This document shows positions 19,048-27,886 of a stretch of 34,258 nt of DNA, one piece after another. The translations under genes and the position numbers were made by a program. The notes beneath the pieces were generated by a model. The model ran no database searches. It was not told the origin of the DNA and saw only the letters and a list, made by a program, of their open reading frames with translations. Each line of letters begins with the position of its first letter. The first letter of the stretch is position 1. Source of the stretch: an uncultured Butyricicoccus sp. (lineage in GTDB: Bacteria > Bacillota > Clostridia > Oscillospirales > Butyricicoccaceae); assembly GCA_944384745.1 (NCBI GenBank), contig CALWUO010000019.1, forward strand, positions 1-34,258. Direction: 5' to 3'.

Positions 19048-20214
19048 ATGAGTGATTTCTCCTTTATAGGCACACTTCAAAAAATACTTATGGAATCAGG
19101 CTTTGCCGCTTTTGCTAAAGACCCTAGAAGTTTGATTATGATTGTTGTAGCTTGTGTGCTTTTCTATTTGGGTATTGGCAAAAAATTTGAACCATTACTT
19201 CTTGTACCAATAGCTTTTGGTATTTTGCTTGCAAACTTCCCGCTTACTGGTATGCTTAATGCACCTGTTGTTGTAGATGGTGCAACAAAAAGCCCTGGAT
19301 TTTTATGGGTAATTTATCAAGGCGTGCAACACGCTATTTATCCATCAATTATATTCCTTGGAATAGGTGCTATGACCGATTTTGGTCCGCTTATCGCCCG
19401 TCCATCTTCTTTACTATTAGGTGCTGCGGCTCAGCTTGGTATATTTACCGCTTTTCTTTTAGCTCTTGCATTAGGTTTTGACCCTAATGTTGCTGCGGCT
19501 ATCGGTGTTATTGGCGGTGCTGATGGTCCTACTGCTATTTTAACAGCCTCTAAACTTGCAGAGGATTATTTACCTGCTATTGCAATCGCTGCATATTCTT
19601 ATATGGCTCTTATTCCACTTATTCAGCCACCTTTAATGCGTCTTTTAACCACTCAAAAAGAACGTGAAGTTAAAATGACTCAGTTAAGAGTTGTAACCAA
19701 AGCTGAAAAAATTGTTTTCCCAATCGCAGTTGCAATTTTTGTAATTTTACTTCTGCCAGATACTGCCCCTCTAATCGGTATGTTAATGCTTGGTAATCTA
19801 TTCCGTGAGTGTGGAGTGGTTGACCGTTTATCAGATACCGCACAAAACGCACTTATAAATATTGTAACAATATTCCTTGGTCTATCCGTAGGCTGTAAGG
19901 CAGTTGCAGAAAACTTTTTAACAGTTGAAACAATCAAGATTATCATTCTTGGTCTGCTTGCATTTATGCTTTCTACTGTTGGCGGTCTTATCTTTGGTAA
20001 GATTATGTATAAGCTTTCTGGCGGCAAAATTAACCCTCTTATCGGCTCTGCTGGTGTATCTGCTGTACCTATGGCGGCTCGTGTATCTCAGGTTGAAGGT
20101 CAAAAAGCAAATCCTGCTAACTTCCTACTGATGCATGCTATGGGTCCTAATGTTGCTGGTGTTATTGGTTCTGCTGTTGCGGCTGGCTTTATGATTAAGG
20201 TTTTTGGCGGCTAA
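19048..20214 (+). CDS. oadB: Na+-translocating decarboxylase, beta subunit
   Basis: The membrane subunit that decarboxylates carboxybiotin and exports Na+. The 388-residue, highly hydrophobic protein has the two signature regions: GGADGPTAI, with the essential Asp159 (Asp203 in Klebsiella OadB), and [16 protein letters not shown] near the C terminus. AGGAG lies upstream of the ATG, 17 bases after the biotin carrier gene. A terminator follows. The beta subunits of the oxaloacetate, methylmalonyl-CoA and glutaconyl-CoA pumps are too alike to separate, so the substrate assignment rests on the OadA-type alpha subunit. Confidence 0.95.
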   Translation: MSDFSFIGTLQKILMESGFAAFAKDPRSLIMIVVACVLFYLGIGKKFEPLLLVPIAFGILLANFPLTGMLNAPVVVDGATKSPGFLWVIYQGVQHAIYPSIIFLGIGAMTDFGPLIARPSSLLLGAAAQLGIFTAFLLALALGFDPNVAAAIGVIGGADGPTAILTASKLAEDYLPAIAIAAYSYMALIPLIQPPLMRLLTTQKEREVKMTQLRVVTKAEKIVFPIAVAIFVILLLPDTAPLIGMLMLGNLFRECGVVDRLSDTAQNALINIVTIFLGLSVGCKAVAENFLTVETIKIIILGLLAFMLSTVGGLIFGKIMYKLSGGKINPLIGSAGVSAVPMAARVSQVEGQKANPANFLLMHAMGPNVAGVIGSAVAAGFMIKVFGG

Positions 20215-20227
20215 TTATTAAACTTAT

Positions 20228-20259
20228 GACTGTGTATTTTTATATGCACAGTCTTTTTT
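20228..20259 (+). terminator. Rho-independent terminator of the decarboxylase operon
   Basis: GACTGTG (20228-20234) pairs with CACAGTC (20247-20253), followed by TTTTTT. Confidence 0.85.
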
Positions 20260-20332
20260 ATGTTGTGTTTTATTTTAGTTTGTGTTACCCTTAAATAAAA
20301 TAGTTTTTTTGTCTTGAAAGGATATATTTACT

Positions 20333-21631
20333 ATGAAAAAGAAAATTTTTAGTATTATAGGTACTGCTTTTTGCTCGGTTTTAATGGTTGGTGCTTTATC
20401 TTCAACCGCTTTTGCAGCAGATGATATTTCTGTAAAAGTAGATGATACAACAGTAGAATTTACCGATGTAAAGCCTATAATTGAAAATAGCCGCACTTTT
20501 GTGCCATTTCGTGCTATTTTTGAAAAAATGGACGCTGATGTTTCTTGGAATGAAGAAACAAGAAGTATTACCGCTGTACGTGATAATATAACCGTTTCAT
20601 TTACAATAGGTAAACAAGAAGTTATTATCACTGAAGATGGCAAATCACAAGTTAAAGTTATAGATGTTGCACCATTTATACAAGATAACCGCACATATGT
20701 GCCTATTAGATTTGCTTCTGAGGCTTTTGGAGCTTGTGTTGACTGGGTTTCTGATACTAGAACAGTTTTAATTGTTGATGTTGAAAAACTAATGCCTGAA
20801 TATGAAAATCAATTTAACAATATACAAAAATATATTGATTTTACAAATGAAAATGTCGCTTTAAATGGCACTTTTACCAATTCAATGACTTATAAAACCA
20901 CTATGGGAAATATCCCAGTTTCTACAAGTGGTACAATAAGCGGCATTAAAAACAATTCTGATTTAGAACTTGCTGGCACTGTCACAACTGATATAGACTC
21001 TATTAAATCGGCTATAATATTAAATGAAGGTGAAAATGCTGTAAACTCACAAGTAGAAAATATATTAAATGGTCTTTCAAATGCGTCTTATCAATCCATA
21101 TTAAGTGATAATAAGCTTTATTTATCTGGTTCTATATTCACCCCTTTGGGCTTAGAACAAAATACTTGGGCTTGTATCTCAGAATTTAATACATTGTCTT
21201 TTGGTACTAATTTTATTGATTATATTTCTTCATCTGCTCAATCAATTATACTTAATACCAATCCTAATAACACTGTGAATACTATTAAAAGCTATCTTGA
21301 CAATATGAAAAATCTTTATGGTGACGCTAGCTTTACAACCAATGAAGATGGAAGTATAACTTTAAATAGCAATAATCTAACCTTAAAACTCATTTTAGAT
21401 GAAAATAAAAATATTTCTGACGCTGTTTTAACAACTAATAAAACAGAAAATGGCATCAATATTTCAACTTCTTCACATAATACAGCTAGTACTTATGATT
21501 TTTCATTTAATCTAACTGGTGGCAAAACCTTAAATATTAACTTTGCTTTAAATGCTCAAAAATCAAACACAACAAGCAAACCAACAACCATTCCAAATGG
21601 TGATGTTGTTGATATTAAGCTAAACTATTGA
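20333..21631 (+). CDS. Exported copper-amine-oxidase-N-domain protein
   Basis: A 432-residue exported protein. A signal peptide (about 1-29, ending STAFA) is followed by two copies of the copper-amine-oxidase N-terminal-like motif (about 32-145): NSRTFVPFRAIFEKM and DNRTYVPIRFASEAFG. This domain is common on Clostridia surface proteins and is thought to be a wall- or ligand-binding module; it has no oxidase activity itself. The remaining 285 residues, rich in Asn, Thr and Ser, look beta-stranded and match no family I recognise. AAAGGA lies 10 bases before the ATG. It has no evident operon partner. Confidence 0.85.
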   Translation: MKKKIFSIIGTAFCSVLMVGALSSTAFAADDISVKVDDTTVEFTDVKPIIENSRTFVPFRAIFEKMDADVSWNEETRSITAVRDNITVSFTIGKQEVIITEDGKSQVKVIDVAPFIQDNRTYVPIRFASEAFGACVDWVSDTRTVLIVDVEKLMPEYENQFNNIQKYIDFTNENVALNGTFTNSMTYKTTMGNIPVSTSGTISGIKNNSDLELAGTVTTDIDSIKSAIILNEGENAVNSQVENILNGLSNASYQSILSDNKLYLSGSIFTPLGLEQNTWACISEFNTLSFGTNFIDYISSSAQSIILNTNPNNTVNTIKSYLDNMKNLYGDASFTTNEDGSITLNSNNLTLKLILDENKNISDAVLTTNKTENGINISTSSHNTASTYDFSFNLTGGKTLNINFALNAQKSNTTSKPTTIPNGDVVDIKLNY

Positions 21632-21696
21632 TTTAAATAGAAATTTTGGATAAAATAAATAAGTAAAGGGATTTTTAAGAAAGGAGTCATAAAAAA

Positions 21697-23697
21697 ATGG
21701 ACAAAAAACCTTATTATATATCCACTGCTATCGCTTATACTTCCGCAAAACCTCATATCGGCAACACATATGAAATCGTGCTTGCTGATGCAATCGCAAG
21801 ATATAAGCGTATGACTGGATATGATGTATATTTCCAGACTGGCACTGATGAACATGGTCAGAAAATTCAAGATAAAGCAGAAGCAGCAGGTGTAACTCCT
21901 CAGGCTTATGTAGATGATGTTGCAAACCAAATTCGTGATATTTGGGATATGATGAACACAACTTATGATAAATTCGTTCGCACAACTGACCCTATGCATG
22001 TTGAAAAAGTGCAGAAAATCTTCAAAAAATTATATGACCAAGGCGATATTTATAAAGGTAGCTATAAAGGCAAATACTGCACACCTTGCGAGTCTTTTTG
22101 GACTGAAAGCCAATTAGTAAATGGCTGTTGTCCTGATTGCGGCCGACCAGTAACAGATGCTGAAGAAGAAGCTTATTTCTTTAAAATGAGCAAATATGCT
22201 GACCGTTTAATGAAGCATATTGAGGAGCACCCAGAATTTATTCAGCCTGAAAGCCGTAAAAATGAGATGGTTAACAACTTCTTAAAACCAGGTTTGCAGG
22301 ATTTATGCGTTTCCCGCACCTCTTTTAGTTGGGGTATTCCTGTAACTTTTGATGAAAAACATGTCGTTTATGTATGGCTTGATGCTCTAACAAACTATAT
22401 CACTTTTTGTGGTTATGACCCAGACGGTAACCATGATGAACATTATAAAAAATTCTGGCCTGCTGATGTTCATTTAATCGGTAAAGATATTATACGTTTC
22501 CATACTATTTATTGGCCTATTTTCCTTATGGCTTTGGGTGAAGAACTTCCAAAACAGGTATTCGGTCACCCTTGGCTTTTAGTTGGTGATGGCAAAATGT
22601 CCAAATCAACTGGTAATGTTATCTATGCTGATGACCTTGTTAATTGGTTTGGCGTTGATGCTGTACGTTACTATTTACTGCACGAAATCCCATTTGCTAA
22701 TGATGGCGTTATGACCTATGAAATGCTTATGGAGAGAATTAACAGCGACCTTGCAAATGTGCTAGGCAACCTTGTAAACCGTACAATCGCTATGACACAA
22801 AAATACTTTAACGGTGTTGTGCAAGAACCAACCGCCTGCGAACCTGTTGACGATGAATTAAAGGCTGTTGCACTTTCACTGCCTGAAAAAGTTGAAACTC
22901 GCATGGCAGGATTACATGTTGCTGATGCTATTGATGAGATTTTCACTTTACTTCGTCGCTCTAACAAATATATTGACGAAACAATGCCTTGGGCATTAGC
23001 TAAGGACGAAAGCAAAAAAGCTCGTCTTGGCACTGTGCTTTACAATCTGCTTGAAGCTATACGTTTCTCCGCTGTTATGTTAAAACCATATCTGCCAGAA
23101 ACATCAGATAAGATTTTTGCACAGTTAAATCTTGAAAATACTGGTGTTGAATCTTTGAGTTCTTTTGGTGCAATTAAAGCAGGTCATAAAGTGTCTGAAG
23201 CTGAAATTCTATTTGCTCGTATTGATATTGCTAAGAAATTAGTAGAAATCACTGGCATTAACCCAGAAGCCGAAAAGAAAGCCAAAAAAGAGGCTAAAGA
23301 AGCAGAAAAAGCTGCTAAAAAAGCTGAAAAGAAAGCTAAAAAAGTAGAAATTCCAGAGGGTTGTGTTTCTATTGATGAATTTGCAAAGGTTGAAATGACT
23401 GTTTGTAAGGTTTTAGCTTGCGAAAATGTAGAAAAAAGCGAAAAACTATTAAAATTCCAGCTTGATGATGGTTCTGGTGTAAATCGTCAGATTTTATCTG
23501 GTATTGCTAAATTCTATAATGCGGCTGATTTAGTTGGTAAAACTGTGGTTGCTTGTACCAATCTTCCACCACGTAAAATGATGGGGTATGAATCAAATGG
23601 TATGATTATCTCTGCTATTCGTGAGGTAGATGGCAAAGAAGAACTTTATCTTCTAATGCTTGATGACTCTGTTCCAGCAGGTGCAAAATTAGGCTAA
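21697..23697 (+). CDS. metG: Methionine-tRNA ligase with C-terminal tRNA-binding domain
   Basis: This enzyme charges initiator and elongator tRNA-Met. The 666 residues contain the HIGN signature (20-23), a zinc knuckle CxxC...CxxC (Cys128, Cys131, Cys145, Cys148) and KMSKS (300-304), then the anticodon-binding helical domain. A Lys/Glu/Ala-rich linker (about 523-550) leads to an OB-fold tRNA-binding domain at the C terminus (VEMTVCKVLACENVEKSEKL), used for dimerisation and tRNA binding. An AAAGGAG site precedes the ATG. The lysine-rich linker is longer than usual. It ends at a bidirectional terminator. Confidence 0.97.
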   Translation: MDKKPYYISTAIAYTSAKPHIGNTYEIVLADAIARYKRMTGYDVYFQTGTDEHGQKIQDKAEAAGVTPQAYVDDVANQIRDIWDMMNTTYDKFVRTTDPMHVEKVQKIFKKLYDQGDIYKGSYKGKYCTPCESFWTESQLVNGCCPDCGRPVTDAEEEAYFFKMSKYADRLMKHIEEHPEFIQPESRKNEMVNNFLKPGLQDLCVSRTSFSWGIPVTFDEKHVVYVWLDALTNYITFCGYDPDGNHDEHYKKFWPADVHLIGKDIIRFHTIYWPIFLMALGEELPKQVFGHPWLLVGDGKMSKSTGNVIYADDLVNWFGVDAVRYYLLHEIPFANDGVMTYEMLMERINSDLANVLGNLVNRTIAMTQKYFNGVVQEPTACEPVDDELKAVALSLPEKVETRMAGLHVADAIDEIFTLLRRSNKYIDETMPWALAKDESKKARLGTVLYNLLEAIRFSAVMLKPYLPETSDKIFAQLNLENTGVESLSSFGAIKAGHKVSEAEILFARIDIAKKLVEITGINPEAEKKAKKEAKEAEKAAKKAEKKAKKVEIPEGCVSIDEFAKVEMTVCKVLACENVEKSEKLLKFQLDDGSGVNRQILSGIAKFYNAADLVGKTVVACTNLPPRKMMGYESNGMIISAIREVDGKEELYLLMLDDSVPAGAKLG

Positions 23698-23704
23698 AAT
23701 ATTA

Positions 23705-23730
23705 AAAGGCGAGCATTAAAGCTCGCCTTT
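23705..23730. terminator. Bidirectional terminator between metG and fhs
   Basis: AAAGGCGAGC and GCTCGCCTTT form a ten-pair stem around the loop ATTAAA. The run of T on each side lets it end both convergent genes. Confidence 0.85.
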
Positions 23731-23742
23731 AGTTTTATATTT

Positions 23743-25413
23743 TTAGAATAAGCCTACTATTTTACCATCTGCATCAATGTCAATTTTCTCAGCAGCTGGC
23801 ACTTTTGGCAGTCCAGGCATTGTCATAATTGCACCTGTTTCACAAACAACAAAGCCTGCTCCCGCTGCAAGACGTACAGAACGAACTGTGATGTCAAAAC
23901 CTGTTGGTCTTCCAAGTTTTGTTTGGTCATCAGATAGTGAATACTGAGTTTTTGCCATACAAACTGGCAGATTGCCAAAGCCTAATTTTGTAATGTTATC
24001 AAGCTCTTTTGCTGCTGCTGGCATAATGTTAACTTTATCTGCACCATAAATATTTTTTGCTATTGTTTCAATTTTTTCTGCAAGTGGCATTTCATCTTCA
24101 TATAGCATTTTAAGATTTGCTGGTTCATTTTCTAAAACATCTATAACTTTTTCGGCAAGCTCAATTCCGCCTTCTCCACCCTTTGCAAATACTTCACTTA
24201 ATGCAACTTTTACTCCACGTTTTGCACAGTGTTCATAAATAAAATCCATTTCTTCTTTTGTATCGCTTGGAAATGCGTTAATTGCTACAACACAAGACAC
24301 GCCAAATTTTGCAATATTATCTAAATGTGCATCAAGATTGCAAATACCTTTTTTCAGTGCCTCTAAATTAGGTGTATTAAGGTCGGTTTTTGCAACTCCA
24401 CCATTATATTTTAAAGCTCTAACAGTTGCAACCAGCACAACACAATCAGGTTTTAAACCTGTTTTACGACATTTAATATCTATAAACTTTTCTGCACCTA
24501 AATCTGCACCAAAACCAGCCTCAGTAATTGCAATATCTGCCAAACGGGTTGCCATTTTTGTGGCTTGCACAGAATTACAGCCATGAGCAATATTTGCAAA
24601 TGGGCCACCATGCATTAAACAAGGTGTTCCCTCAAGTGTTTGCACAAGATTTGGCTTGATAGCATCTTTCATAAGAGCTGCCATAGCACCATGAGCATTT
24701 AAATCTCTAGCATAAACTGGTTCACCAGAATATGTATAAGCTACTAGAATATCACCAAAACGCTTTTTAAGGTCATGAATATCAGAGGCAAGGCACAAAA
24801 TAGCCATAACTTCACTTGCTACCGTAATCATAAAATGGTCTTCTCTTGGTATGCCGTTAGCTTTGCCACCTAAACCAATGGTTATATTTCTAAGAGTTCT
24901 ATCATTCATATCCATAACACGAGTGAAGATAACTCTTCTTGGGTCAATATTTAAACTATTGCCCTGTTGCATATGATTGTCAAGCATAGCACATAATAAA
25001 TTATTAGCTGCTGTTATTGCGTGCATATCACCTGTAAAATGTAGGTTTATATCCTCCATTGGTACAACCTGTGCATAACCTCCACCTGCTGCACCGCCTT
25101 TAATGCCAAACACTGGGCCTAAAGATGGTTCACGAAGTGCAATAATTGCATTTTTGCCAATTTTATGCATTGCTTGACCTAAACCAACAGTTGTAGTTGT
25201 TTTTCCCTCGCCTGCTGGGGTTGGGTTAATAGCTGTAACTAATACCAGTTTGCCATCTTTCTTATTTTCCAGACGCTTCCAAACATCAGAGGAAATTTTA
25301 GCTTTATATTTACCGTAAAGCTCTAAATCTTCCTCGTCAAGTCCTGCTTTCTTAGCAACCTCTACTATTGGCTGCATTTTACATGCCTGTGCTATTTCAA
25401 TATCTGTAAGCAT
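23743..25413 (-). CDS. fhs: Formate-tetrahydrofolate ligase
   Basis: Makes 10-formyl-tetrahydrofolate from formate, ATP and tetrahydrofolate, in one-carbon metabolism and, in acetogens, the methyl branch of the Wood-Ljungdahl pathway. From ATG 25413 it has 556 residues, the family's usual length; a TTG directly before it is the longest open start, but AAAGGGTG is best spaced for the ATG. The P-loop [11 protein letters not shown] lies near residues 65-75 and [14 protein letters not shown] near 105. No other Wood-Ljungdahl gene is in the window, so its role could be simple folate one-carbon supply. Confidence 0.97.
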   Translation of the reverse strand: MLTDIEIAQACKMQPIVEVAKKAGLDEEDLELYGKYKAKISSDVWKRLENKKDGKLVLVTAINPTPAGEGKTTTTVGLGQAMHKIGKNAIIALREPSLGPVFGIKGGAAGGGYAQVVPMEDINLHFTGDMHAITAANNLLCAMLDNHMQQGNSLNIDPRRVIFTRVMDMNDRTLRNITIGLGGKANGIPREDHFMITVASEVMAILCLASDIHDLKKRFGDILVAYTYSGEPVYARDLNAHGAMAALMKDAIKPNLVQTLEGTPCLMHGGPFANIAHGCNSVQATKMATRLADIAITEAGFGADLGAEKFIDIKCRKTGLKPDCVVLVATVRALKYNGGVAKTDLNTPNLEALKKGICNLDAHLDNIAKFGVSCVVAINAFPSDTKEEMDFIYEHCAKRGVKVALSEVFAKGGEGGIELAEKVIDVLENEPANLKMLYEDEMPLAEKIETIAKNIYGADKVNIMPAAAKELDNITKLGFGNLPVCMAKTQYSLSDDQTKLGRPTGFDITVRSVRLAAGAGFVVCETGAIMTMPGLPKVPAAEKIDIDADGKIVGLF

Positions 25414-25476
25414 CAAAACACCCTTTCTTTTACTGTTTAATCAACAAATTTTGCTGTTAACACAACATTTTTAACT

Positions 25477-25485
25477 ATTATAACA
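25477..25485 (-). promoter_or_regulatory. Extended -10 promoter of fhs
   Basis: On the minus strand TGT precedes a perfect TATAAT (25477-25482). The best -35 match is TTCATT with an 18-base spacer. The leader would be about 55 bases. Confidence 0.5.
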
Positions 25486-25551
25486 TAGTTTTATCATGAA
25501 AATGAAGTGTATTATTATTTAAATTTTAATATTTAAATTATAGATTTTATA

Positions 25552-25560
25552 TGTTATGAT
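25552..25560 (+). promoter_or_regulatory. Extended -10 promoter of the rodA/ftsW-type gene
   Basis: TGT followed by TATGAT (25555-25560) gives an extended -10, about 40 bases before the TTG start. The region between this and the fhs promoter is a divergent promoter pair. Confidence 0.45.
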
Positions 25561-25599
25561 ATCTATTAAGCATTATATATTTTTTGTGGAGGTGGAATT

Positions 25600-26712
25600 T
25601 TGTATAGCTTTCGTTCACTCGGGCATTATCTAAAGCATACAGACCTTTATTTACTTATTCTAGCACTTTGTTGTTCTATTTATGGCGGTATTTTGGTATA
25701 TTCTGCAACTTATAGCATGGAATCTAATAATATGACAATTCAGATTATTTCTGTGCTTATTGGTGTAGTGGCTTTTGTTATAACCAGTCTTTTTGATTTA
25801 GAAGAACTTTCCCGCTATTGGAAATTCTTTTTTGTAGCTAATATATTATTTCAAATGCTGCTTTTTACACCGCTTGGTTACAGCGAGGGTGGTAACACCA
25901 GTTGGCTTAGATTTGGTTCTTCCATAGGTATTCAGCCTGGTGAAATCGGCAAGGTTATTTTTATTTTTACCTTTGCTGCTCATCTTGCACAAGAATTTGA
26001 TAGAATGAACCATTGGAGAACACTTTTGGGATTGGGTCTTCACTTGCTTATTACAGTCAGTGCAGTTGTTATACCATCATCTGATATGGGTGTAGGTTTG
26101 TCCTATATTTTTATATTTATTATTATGCTTTTTGGTGCAGGTCTTAGCCTTAAATGGTTTGCAGGTGGTTTAATAGTTATTGTTGCCTCTATTCCTTTTG
26201 TATGGCAAATTATTTCGGGTTTCCGACTTAATAGAATTTTAGTTTTATTTGACCCTGCAATAGATGAAAGCGTAGCTTGGCAAACTGAGAAAAGTAAAGT
26301 TGCAATAGGTGCTGGTCGAATTTTTGGCTCTGGATTTTTACAAGGAAGTCAAATGCAACATTCTAATTTCCCTGGCAAGCATACAGACTTTATTTTTGCT
26401 GTTGCTGGTGAAGAATTTGGTCTTGTTGGCTGTTTGATTGTACTTGGATTGTTATCTTTACTTATATTGAGACTCTTTTATGTAAGTTTTACAGCAAATA
26501 GCACCTTTTCTGCACTAATGATAATAGGTATTGCAGGTATGTTTTTAAGCCAAACATTTGAAAATATACTTATGTGCATTGGTATGTTCCCTGTTGTTGG
26601 TATCACACTGCCACTTTTTTCCTATGGTGGTTCATCAGTTATAACTATGTATATAGCCTTAGGCATTGCCGCAGGCGTAAGAATGCGTGAAAAACCCAAC
26701 TGGTTAAAATAA
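25600..26712 (+). CDS. rodA: SEDS-family peptidoglycan glycosyltransferase (RodA/FtsW type)
   Basis: A polytopic membrane enzyme that polymerises lipid II into glycan strands together with a class B penicillin-binding protein. The 370 residues have about ten helices and the SEDS signature HTDFIFAVAGEEFGLVG with the catalytic Asp263, plus the C-terminal GMFPVVGITLPLFSYGGSS motif. The start is TTG, fixed by GGAGG 7 bases upstream. Length fits RodA better than FtsW, but the motifs do not separate them and no partner PBP or ftsZ gene is nearby. A terminator follows. Confidence 0.9.
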   Translation: MYSFRSLGHYLKHTDLYLLILALCCSIYGGILVYSATYSMESNNMTIQIISVLIGVVAFVITSLFDLEELSRYWKFFFVANILFQMLLFTPLGYSEGGNTSWLRFGSSIGIQPGEIGKVIFIFTFAAHLAQEFDRMNHWRTLLGLGLHLLITVSAVVIPSSDMGVGLSYIFIFIIMLFGAGLSLKWFAGGLIVIVASIPFVWQIISGFRLNRILVLFDPAIDESVAWQTEKSKVAIGAGRIFGSGFLQGSQMQHSNFPGKHTDFIFAVAGEEFGLVGCLIVLGLLSLLILRLFYVSFTANSTFSALMIIGIAGMFLSQTFENILMCIGMFPVVGITLPLFSYGGSSVITMYIALGIAAGVRMREKPNWLK

Positions 26713-26722
26713 AATTATATCT

Positions 26723-26755
26723 AAGCATTAGAGTTTTACACTTTAATGCTTTTTT
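26723..26755 (+). terminator. Rho-independent terminator of the SEDS gene
   Basis: AAGCATTA (26723-26730) pairs with TAATGCTT (26744-26751), with an AG/CT extension inside, followed by a T-rich run (TTTTTATTT). Confidence 0.8.
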
Positions 26756-26816
26756 ATTTACAATTTTTTTATGGGTTATTTTGTAATTTGTTGCTGTATA
26801 CTTTCACCAAATATTA

Positions 26817-26825
26817 TGCTAGAAT
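26817..26825 (+). promoter_or_regulatory. Extended -10 promoter of rfbA
   Basis: TGC followed by TAGAAT (26820-26825) matches the window's extended -10 pattern; a second candidate, TATAAT (26830-26835), lies just downstream. Neither has a good -35 box. Confidence 0.4.
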
Positions 26826-26868
26826 ATAGTATAATAGTTTATGTGTATGTCCGTGTTAGGAGGAATAT

Positions 26869-27729
26869 ATGAAGGGAATTATTCTTGCCGCTGGTCGTGG
26901 CTCTCGACTTTATCCAATGACTCGCCCTGTTTGTAAACCACTTTTACCAGTGTATGATAAACCAATGATTTATTACCCTCTTGCTGTGCTTATGCAAGCG
27001 GGTATTCGTGATATTATGATAATTATTCCAACTGGTGAAGAAGGACCTTTTTACCGTCTTTTAGGCAATGGCAGTAAATGGGGTGTTAATATATCCTATG
27101 AAGTGCAAGAAATCCCACGTGGAATTGCTGATGCTTTTCTTGTAGGTGAGCACTTTGTAGGCGATGATTCAGTATGTCTTGTGTTGGGTGATAATATTTT
27201 TTATAGCCCAGATATTGAGCAAATTATGTCAAATGCAGGAAAAATAAATCAAAAAGGTGCTACTGTTTTTGGATACTACGTGGAAGACCCTAGGGCTTTT
27301 GGCGTGGTTGAATTTGATAAAAACGGAAATGCACTTTCTATTGAAGAAAAACCACGTTTTCCTAAATCAAATTATATTATCCCTGGTATATACTTCTATG
27401 ATAATCAGGTTATAGAAATTGCTCATTCACTAAAGCCATCAGCAAGAGGTGAACTTGAAATCACCGATGTAAATATTGAATATTTAAAACGTAATCAATT
27501 ACATGTTATAAAACTTGATAATGATTTTATGTGGCTTGATGCAGGTACTGCTGATAATCTTTTAGAAGCCGCTAGAGAAGTGAAAAATGTACAATATGAA
27601 ACAGGTCGCTATATAGCATGTCTTGAAGAAATTGCCTTTAAAAGAAATTACATATCTCAAGATGATTTAAATTCCCTTGCTGACAATTTAAAACAAACTC
27701 TTTACGGTCAATATTTAATGTGTTTGTGA
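26869..27729 (+). CDS. rfbA: Glucose-1-phosphate thymidylyltransferase (RmlA/RfbA type)
   Basis: Joins glucose-1-phosphate and dTTP into dTDP-glucose, the first step toward dTDP-rhamnose and related sugars. The 286 residues match the family length. The nucleotide loop LAAGRGSRLYPMTRP (6-20), the PVYDKPMIYYPL motif (27-38), the metal-binding LGDNIF (Asp108) and EEKP are all present. AGGAGG lies 6 bases before the ATG. The rest of the rhamnose pathway (rfbB, rfbC, rfbD) is not in the window. It might instead serve another dTDP-glucose user. Confidence 0.92.
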   Translation: MKGIILAAGRGSRLYPMTRPVCKPLLPVYDKPMIYYPLAVLMQAGIRDIMIIIPTGEEGPFYRLLGNGSKWGVNISYEVQEIPRGIADAFLVGEHFVGDDSVCLVLGDNIFYSPDIEQIMSNAGKINQKGATVFGYYVEDPRAFGVVEFDKNGNALSIEEKPRFPKSNYIIPGIYFYDNQVIEIAHSLKPSARGELEITDVNIEYLKRNQLHVIKLDNDFMWLDAGTADNLLEAAREVKNVQYETGRYIACLEEIAFKRNYISQDDLNSLADNLKQTLYGQYLMCL

Positions 27730-27790
27730 TAATTGAAGTCAAGTAAATTCTATGTAAATTTGTAATTACTCACAAAGTTTATGACAAAAC

Positions 27791-27832
27791 GGTGAAAGCT
27801 CCTTGAAAAAGATTGAGTTTTCACCATTTTTG
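27791..27832 (+). terminator. Terminator-like hairpin after rfbA
   Basis: GGTGAAA (27791-27797) pairs with TTTCACC (27819-27825), followed by ATTTTTG. The stem is AT-rich and the T tract short, so termination may be partial. Its right side overlaps the -35 box of the next promoter. Confidence 0.55.
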
Positions 27833-27841
27833 TGGTATAAC
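27813..27841 (+). promoter_or_regulatory. Promoter of the LtaS-like gene
   Basis: TTGAGT (27813-27818) and TATAAC (27836-27841) are 17 bases apart, and TGG precedes the -10 box. The promoter lies partly inside the terminator-like hairpin of rfbA. Confidence 0.65.
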
Positions 27842-27886
27842 GAGAAACGAAAACAAATCTTTGAAAGAAGGAACTAGGAAGATACT

